A stretch of 64,000 nucleotides of DNA from NCBI RefSeq assembly GCF_001424585.1, contig NZ_LMPJ01000001.1, forward strand, positions 1,366,450 through 1,430,449. Direction: 5' to 3'. Below the pieces are notes generated by a model that searched no databases, was not told where the DNA came from, and worked only from the letters and a program-made list of their open reading frames with translations. Shown here piece by piece: positions 59,273 to 64,000 of the stretch (position 1 is its first letter; every line of letters starts with the position of its first letter). The stretch comes from Chryseobacterium sp. Leaf180. GTDB lineage: Bacteria; Bacteroidota; Bacteroidia; Flavobacteriales; Weeksellaceae. The translations under genes were made by a program, and so were the position numbers.

Positions 59273-61864
59273 TTGGACAAAACAGTCTTCAAAAATATAT
59301 TACAAATTTTAATTATCCTAATTTTTAACAGTTTTTTAGCACAGCAGACGCCTGGAAAACTCACTCAAAATACGGTAATTAACGACACCATCCCAAAGAA
59401 AGATACCATAATCGCCGGTAAAGAATCGCTGGCCGACGTGTTGCGTACAAAAGCCGATGATATCCGTCGCGATGTGCCAAAAAGAATGATTTATCTGAAC
59501 AAAAATGCGCAGGTAAAATATCAGGATATGCAGATCGATGCCGACTACATATCGATCAACGAAACCACAAATATGATCTTTGCACGTGGGAAACTCGATT
59601 CTTTAGGAAAAAAAATAGTTGAACCTGTACTTACTGATCAGGCCGGCAAAAAGTACGAAACCAACGAGTTTAATTACAATTACAAAACCCGCCAGGCGAT
59701 CGCATACAACGCACGGACCGAGGAAAATCAGGGAGTAATTATCGCAGTAAAAACGAAAAAGTACAACGATTCTATGTACATTATGCGGCGTGCAGATTTC
59801 ACAACTGATGATTATTTTATAAAAAAGAAAGATACCGCCGCCGATTATAAACTCCGCGCTTCGCATATTAAATTAATTAAAGGAAAAAATACATCATCGC
59901 TGATTACGGGGCCCGTACAGATGTTTATAGAAGAAGTTCCTACGCCGCTTGTGATGCCTTTCGCGATTTTACCCTTTTCGCAAAAGCGTTCTGCAGGGAT
60001 TTTGATTCCGAGTTTTGGAGAACGGCCGGATGTCGGCTTTTTCTTTAACGGAATTGGATATTATCAGCCGATCGGTGATCATTTTGACTTGAAAATTCTC
60101 GCAGATATTTATACCAAAGGAAGCTACAACCTTCGTCCGGAGATGAATTATGTGAAAAAATACCGCTATTCGGGGAATTTTTCCGCTGATATTGGAACGA
60201 CTGTTCGTGGAATTCGCGGTTTGGATAATTATACCAAAAGCGGCACTTACCGTATTGCATGGCGACATACGCAGGATACAAAAGCAAATCCTTTTCTCAC
60301 CTTTTCGGCGTCAGTGGATGTGGTGAGTACGAAGTTTTATAACAATACCATCAACAACAATTATATTTTTAACCAGAATGTCTTAAATACGCAGCAGAAC
60401 TCGACTTTAACGCTGACAAAAAGATTTCTGAAACTTCCTATAACCATTACAGGAACAGCTTCTTATTCTCAAAACTTTGCCACCGGACTTTCAGATCTCC
60501 GTCTTCCGCAAATGAATGTGGCGATTAATCAGTTTTATCTTTTCGGTTCAAAAACAGGAACGAGAAGCGGTCTGATCGAAAATATTACGGTGAATACCGG
60601 AATCAACCTTACCAATTTTGTGAGCACAAACGAAGGCGAACTTTTCACCAAAGCGATGTGGGATAAACTGCAAACCGGCGTTAAAAACAACATCGGAATC
60701 GCGACCAATACAACAGTAGCGAAATATTTTACCTTCAGTTTAGGCGCAAATATCGACAATGCTTTAACGACGAAAACGCTGAGTAGAAGATACGACCCGA
60801 TCGCGAATATCGTGGTGGATAAAGTGAATAATAAAATCGGCGGCTATTCAACTTTTTCTACTACGGCAAGCTTGCAGACAATGCTTTACGGGCAGGCAAA
60901 TTTCGGTAAAAACTCACCGATTGAGGCGATACGTCACATGGTTTCGCCTAGTATCGGTTTCACGTATTCCCCGGATTTTGGTGCGGCTGGTTTTGGTTAT
61001 TTTAAAGATTATAATGACGCCAACGGAGCATTAACGCTGTATTCGATTTTTGATAAAGGTATTGTCGGTTCTCCCGCAAGAGGAACCGTCGGTGCTTTGG
61101 GATACAATATCGGAAACAATATTGAAATGAAAGTAAAATCAAAAAGTGATTCTACCGGTGTCAAAAAACTTAAGATTTTTGAATCGTTAAATATTGCAGG
61201 GAATTACAATTTTGCAGCAGAATCTCATCCGTTTTCAGTGATTACAGTTTCCGGGCAGACGTCTCTTTTTAACAACAAGCTGAGTGTAAATACGCAGTTG
61301 GCGATTGAGCCATATAAGATTTTATTCCTTCCCGGACAGGATACGGGCATTCGTACAGAAGATTTCGGTTCGTTCAGTGTGCAGGGTTTAAGTGTGCAGC
61401 TGTCTTATCCGCTAAGCAGTGAACTTTTCGGTGAAAAAGTAGATTATTCAAAAAAATATTCGAAAAAAGGTGAGGTGAGGAATGAAAATTATTATTTTGA
61501 TGATGATAATTATGCGCATTTTGATCAGTCTTGGACGTTGAATGTGAATGCCAATTATGCCTATTCAAAAACACTTTCGCGGTTCGGTTCTACAATTGCT
61601 TCGATCGGTTTAGACGGAAGTTTAAAGCTTACGCCTTACTGGAATATCAATGGAAGTACACATTATGACATGGTGACCAAAGATCTTGCGTATACAAGGA
61701 TTGGTTTTTCAAGAGACCAGAGAAGCTTCAGTATCAATTTTAATTGGGTACCTTTCGGCCAGTACAAAGTCTACGATTTCTTCATCGGAATCAAAGCAAA
61801 TATCCTTAGCGACGCTTTAAAATACAAAGACAGAAGCTTTACGCAGCCAAACGCACCGTTCTAA
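59273..61864 (+). CDS. LptD-like LPS assembly outer-membrane protein
   Basis: An 863-residue protein. A TTG start gives a signal peptide (KNILQILIILIFNSFLAQQ); another TTG at 59246 would add nine residues but lies in a likely promoter. Residues about 80-190 form the OstA/LptA-like jelly roll with KYQDMQIDADYISINETTNMIFARGKL; from about 210 the LptD barrel begins (PTPLVMPFAILPFSQKRSAGILIPSFGE) and ends near KLTPYWNINGSTHYD. It inserts LPS, possibly carrying the glycan of this window, in the outer membrane. Sequence similarity to proteobacterial LptD is low, so the name is by family layout. Confidence 0.87.
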   Translation: MDKTVFKNILQILIILIFNSFLAQQTPGKLTQNTVINDTIPKKDTIIAGKESLADVLRTKADDIRRDVPKRMIYLNKNAQVKYQDMQIDADYISINETTNMIFARGKLDSLGKKIVEPVLTDQAGKKYETNEFNYNYKTRQAIAYNARTEENQGVIIAVKTKKYNDSMYIMRRADFTTDDYFIKKKDTAADYKLRASHIKLIKGKNTSSLITGPVQMFIEEVPTPLVMPFAILPFSQKRSAGILIPSFGERPDVGFFFNGIGYYQPIGDHFDLKILADIYTKGSYNLRPEMNYVKKYRYSGNFSADIGTTVRGIRGLDNYTKSGTYRIAWRHTQDTKANPFLTFSASVDVVSTKFYNNTINNNYIFNQNVLNTQQNSTLTLTKRFLKLPITITGTASYSQNFATGLSDLRLPQMNVAINQFYLFGSKTGTRSGLIENITVNTGINLTNFVSTNEGELFTKAMWDKLQTGVKNNIGIATNTTVAKYFTFSLGANIDNALTTKTLSRRYDPIANIVVDKVNNKIGGYSTFSTTASLQTMLYGQANFGKNSPIEAIRHMVSPSIGFTYSPDFGAAGFGYFKDYNDANGALTLYSIFDKGIVGSPARGTVGALGYNIGNNIEMKVKSKSDSTGVKKLKIFESLNIAGNYNFAAESHPFSVITVSGQTSLFNNKLSVNTQLAIEPYKILFLPGQDTGIRTEDFGSFSVQGLSVQLSYPLSSELFGEKVDYSKKYSKKGEVRNENYYFDDDNYAHFDQSWTLNVNANYAYSKTLSRFGSTIASIGLDGSLKLTPYWNINGSTHYDMVTKDLAYTRIGFSRDQRSFSINFNWVPFGQYKVYDFFIGIKANILSDALKYKDRSFTQPNAPF

Positions 61865-61890
61865 GAAGGGCGTTTTTAGAATATAAATTT

Positions 61891-61898
61891 TATATTTG
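61891..61898 (+). promoter_or_regulatory. Candidate -7 box for the ridA gene
   Basis: TATATTTG, an exact TAnnTTTG match, lies 16 bases before the ATG at 61915. The -33 position has only a T run. Confidence 0.45.
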
Positions 61899-61914
61899 CA
61901 GCCAGATAAATATT

Positions 61915-62295
61915 ATGAAAACTACGATTACTACACTTAATGCTCCGGCAGCTATTGGTCCTTATTCACAGGCTAATCTGGCAAACGGAATTCTGTATAT
62001 TTCGGGTCAGATTCCTTTAGATCCTGCTTCAGGTAAGCTGGTAGAAGGTATTGAGAAAGAAACGCATCAGGTAATGAAAAATCTTGAGGCGATTCTTACA
62101 GAGGCTGGGATGACTTTCAAAAATGTAGTAAAAGCGACAATTTTCCTGAAAAATATGGATGATTTTGCTGTGATGAATGATATTTACGCTTCTTATCTCG
62201 ATGAAGAAAGTTATCCTGCACGCGAAACGGTACAGGTTTCTTGCCTGCCAAAAAATGTGGATATTGAAATTTCTATGATCGCTCATCAGGATTAA
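61915..62295 (+). CDS. ridA: RidA-family imine/enamine deaminase
   Basis: A 126-residue protein of the YjgF/RidA family. TLNAPAAIGPYSQANLANGILYISGQIPLDPASG is the conserved N-terminal block, KNVVKATIFLKNMDDF the middle, and YPARETVQVSCLPKNVDIEISMIA holds the active-site Arg and the acidic residue. It hydrolyses reactive 2-aminoacrylate-type imines released by PLP enzymes. The stop codon abuts the ATG of the next gene, so they are co-transcribed. Confidence 0.95.
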   Translation: MKTTITTLNAPAAIGPYSQANLANGILYISGQIPLDPASGKLVEGIEKETHQVMKNLEAILTEAGMTFKNVVKATIFLKNMDDFAVMNDIYASYLDEESYPARETVQVSCLPKNVDIEISMIAHQD

Positions 62296-62748
62296 ATGAG
62301 CTTCCTCCGGAATACATTTGCCGTTTTGGTAGGTCTACTCATCGCAGGTCTCATCATCACTCTTGGTATAAGAGCTTTTCCGCGGTGGGTAACTTTTGAT
62401 TCATTTGCGCCGTTTGAGCATTGGGGGATTTTCCTGCAAAGTGTACAGAAAGATGATGCTTTTTTTGGTTTTCTGCTTTTTGTTTCCGGTTTGGGAACTA
62501 CGGTTGGCGGCGTTGCAACAGCATTGATCGTAAAATATGCAAAAGTTGCTTATGCGATTCTGATCGGTTTTATAATGCTTTTTCTGGCCATGCTGGACGT
62601 GATTATTTATCCTTATCATCCGACATTTTATAAAATCTCTGTTTTTCTCGTGTTTTTTCCTTTTTCCTGGATCGGCGGAAAGATTGTAGAAATCATTTAT
62701 GAGAGAAACCGAAAAAAGATTATCTCCAACAAAGTCAACAACCGTTAA
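62296..62748 (+). CDS. Small integral membrane protein of unknown function
   Basis: A 150-residue protein with four predicted membrane segments: FAVLVGLLIAGLIITLGI (about 8-25), FFGFLLFVSGLGTTVGGVATAL (about 57-78), VAYAILIGFIMLFLAMLDVII (about 85-105) and FYKISVFLVFFPFSWIGG (about 112-130), and a basic C-terminal tail facing the cytoplasm. The residues RAFPRWVTFDSFAPFEHW between segments 1 and 2 form an outer loop. No family is recognised. It starts directly after ridA and ends at a bidirectional terminator. Confidence 0.75.
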   Translation: MSFLRNTFAVLVGLLIAGLIITLGIRAFPRWVTFDSFAPFEHWGIFLQSVQKDDAFFGFLLFVSGLGTTVGGVATALIVKYAKVAYAILIGFIMLFLAMLDVIIYPYHPTFYKISVFLVFFPFSWIGGKIVEIIYERNRKKIISNKVNNR

Positions 62749-62754
62749 AATAAA

Positions 62755-62790
62755 AAAACGCTGCCAAAATAAACTGACAGCGTTTTCTTT
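62755..62790. terminator. Bidirectional terminator between the membrane-protein gene and degP
   Basis: AAAACGCTG (62755-62763) pairs with CAGCGTTTT (62778-62786), with partial further pairing inside, an A run on the left and a T-rich run on the right. It serves the convergent plus and minus transcripts. Confidence 0.85.
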
Positions 62791-62809
62791 TTGATTAATT
62801 ATTTAAATT

Positions 62810-64000
62810 CTAAGGCATTTTAAAACCTTTCGTGTACATTCTGCCGTAGTTGTCTACGAATTTCACCTGTACATTTCCTTTATATTTACTTAAAATATTT
62901 TCAACATCTTTCTGCGAATTTACCGGCTTGCCATTGATTTCTATCACGATATAATCATCCACAATCCCAATTTTTGCCATCTCACTGTTTTCCATTACGT
63001 TTTTCGTAACTACTCCACTTGTTAAACCATATTCAGTTTTAAAACGGTCATTGAGAGGTTCAAATTCTGCCCCGATTTTTTCAGTTACGGTAAGGTCAGC
63101 TTTAGACCGCGAAGAAGTTCCGCCGTTTTGATCTTTCAAAGTGACAGGCGCTGTATATTCTTTTCCGTTACGTACATATGTTACCTGAACACGGTCGCCG
63201 GGACGTTTGCTGCCGATTGAGATTGAAAGATCTGCGAAATCGGTAATTGCTACACCATCTACTTTCGTGATAATATCACCTGTCTTAATTCCTGCTTCTT
63301 CAGCACCACTTTTAGTTCCAAAACCTGTTACATAAACGCCTTGTCCGGCTTTTAAGTTTGTTTTGTTTCTTTGGTTATACTGTAACACTGCCTGATCATT
63401 TGATAAATCCATAGACTGTACACCAAGGAAGCCACGCTGTACAATACCGAATTTCTTAATATCCTCGACAATTTTTCTGGCTAGATTCGCAGGAACTGCA
63501 AAACCGTAACCCTGGTAATATCCTGTTGTAGAAGAAATCGCCGAATTGATTCCTATCAAATCACCATTTACGTTAACCAGCGCGCCTCCGGAGTTTCCAG
63601 GGTTAATCGCTGCATCAGTCTGTATAAAGCTTTCAATAGGATTTGCTGCTTTGCCTTGTCCGCCCAAAATACCGATGCCACGGCCTTTCGCAGAAATAAT
63701 TCCTGCTGTCACGGTAGAATTTAATCCTAATGGATTTCCAACTGCCAAAACCCACTGTCCAACCTCAATATTATCAGAATTGGCAAAATTCAAAAACGGA
63801 AGACCTTTTTCTTCAATTTTTAATAAAGAAATGTCGGTATTTGGATCTGTTCCAACCAAAGTCGCGATGTACGATTTTTTATTGCTTAAAACCACTTCCA
63901 GCTTGTTTGCGCCAGCCACAACATGATTGTTTGAAATAATATAACCGTCGGCAGAAATAATTACTCCAGAACCCATTCCTGAAGGCATGTTATCAGGAGC
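62810..64000 (-). CDS. DegP/HtrA-family serine protease, partial (N-terminus beyond right edge)
   Basis: The frame is open from the window edge; 396 codons are visible, lacking the signal peptide and about 80-100 N-terminal residues. The protease domain has SGVIISADGYIISNNHVV (catalytic His), GTDPNTDISLLKIEE (Asp) and INPGNSGGALVN (Ser). Two PDZ domains follow: GVYVTGFGTKSGAEEAGIKTGDIITKVDG, then GVVTKNVMENSEMAKIGI with VIEINGKPVNSQKDV. It is a periplasmic protease and chaperone for misfolded envelope proteins. The ATG at 63988 is internal, not the start. Confidence 0.95.
   Translation of the reverse strand, partial: APDNMPSGMGSGVIISADGYIISNNHVVAGANKLEVVLSNKKSYIATLVGTDPNTDISLLKIEEKGLPFLNFANSDNIEVGQWVLAVGNPLGLNSTVTAGIISAKGRGIGILGGQGKAANPIESFIQTDAAINPGNSGGALVNVNGDLIGINSAISSTTGYYQGYGFAVPANLARKIVEDIKKFGIVQRGFLGVQSMDLSNDQAVLQYNQRNKTNLKAGQGVYVTGFGTKSGAEEAGIKTGDIITKVDGVAITDFADLSISIGSKRPGDRVQVTYVRNGKEYTAPVTLKDQNGGTSSRSKADLTVTEKIGAEFEPLNDRFKTEYGLTSGVVTKNVMENSEMAKIGIVDDYIVIEINGKPVNSQKDVENILSKYKGNVQVKFVDNYGRMYTKGFKMP

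Overview
The window looks like a chromosomal segment of a Flavobacteriia member, most likely Weeksellaceae (Chryseobacterium-like). The evidence is the Bacteroidota-type promoters (TTTG, about 20 bases, TAnnTTTG), a SusC/SusD pair, a Porin_10-type porin, BshC, a GYDIA-type GHMP kinase, IF2 and NusA of Bacteroidota architecture, weak Shine-Dalgarno sequences, and short A+T-rich spacers. Genus is an inference; no search was run.

Region 1 (1-508): the 5' part of a beta-carbonic anhydrase running off the left edge. Region 2 (661-31865, almost all minus strand): a surface-glycan (O-antigen or capsule type) locus of about 30 genes. Read in transcription order it starts with ugd and rmlB/rmlC/rmlA (nucleotide sugars), then the Wzm/Wzt ABC exporter, then acyltransferases, a VioA/VioB-like aminotransferase-acetyltransferase pair, about 16 glycosyltransferases, an FkbM methyltransferase, an asparagine-synthase-type amidotransferase, and more acetyltransferases. 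No Wzx/Wzy is seen, which fits ABC-transporter-dependent export. rmlB is broken by a perfect 91-bp tandem duplication. One methyltransferase gene (5045-5815) lies inverted inside the locus and splits it.

Region 3 (32038-35968): a two-gene exported glycosidase operon, GH35 beta-galactosidase and GH29 alpha-L-fucosidase. Region 4 (36179-41095): the rimP-nusA-infB operon with a clear promoter, a terminator-like leader hairpin and a short overlapping leader ORF, closed by a terminator. Region 5 (41274-45635): an orphan SusC/SusD pair. Region 6 (45651-52834): porin, bshC, LysM/periplasmic-binding-like protein, fabD and GHMP kinase. Region 7 (52963-56890): pckA, aroQ, then an envelope redox set (YHS lipoprotein, SCO protein, exported superoxide dismutase).

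Region 8 (56892-57909, minus): three tRNA-Glu(UUC) genes, two identical and one divergent, with rpsT and a decayed gene relic. Region 9 (57923-64000): a peptidoglycan amidase divergent from an LptD-like protein, then RidA, a small membrane protein, and the 3' part of a DegP/HtrA protease running off the right edge.

Most of the window serves the cell surface: sugar nucleotide supply, glycan assembly, decoration and export, LPS insertion (LptD), outer-membrane uptake (SusCD, porin) and envelope quality control (amidase, DegP). The housekeeping islands (rimP-nusA-infB, fabD, pckA, rpsT/tRNA) look intact.
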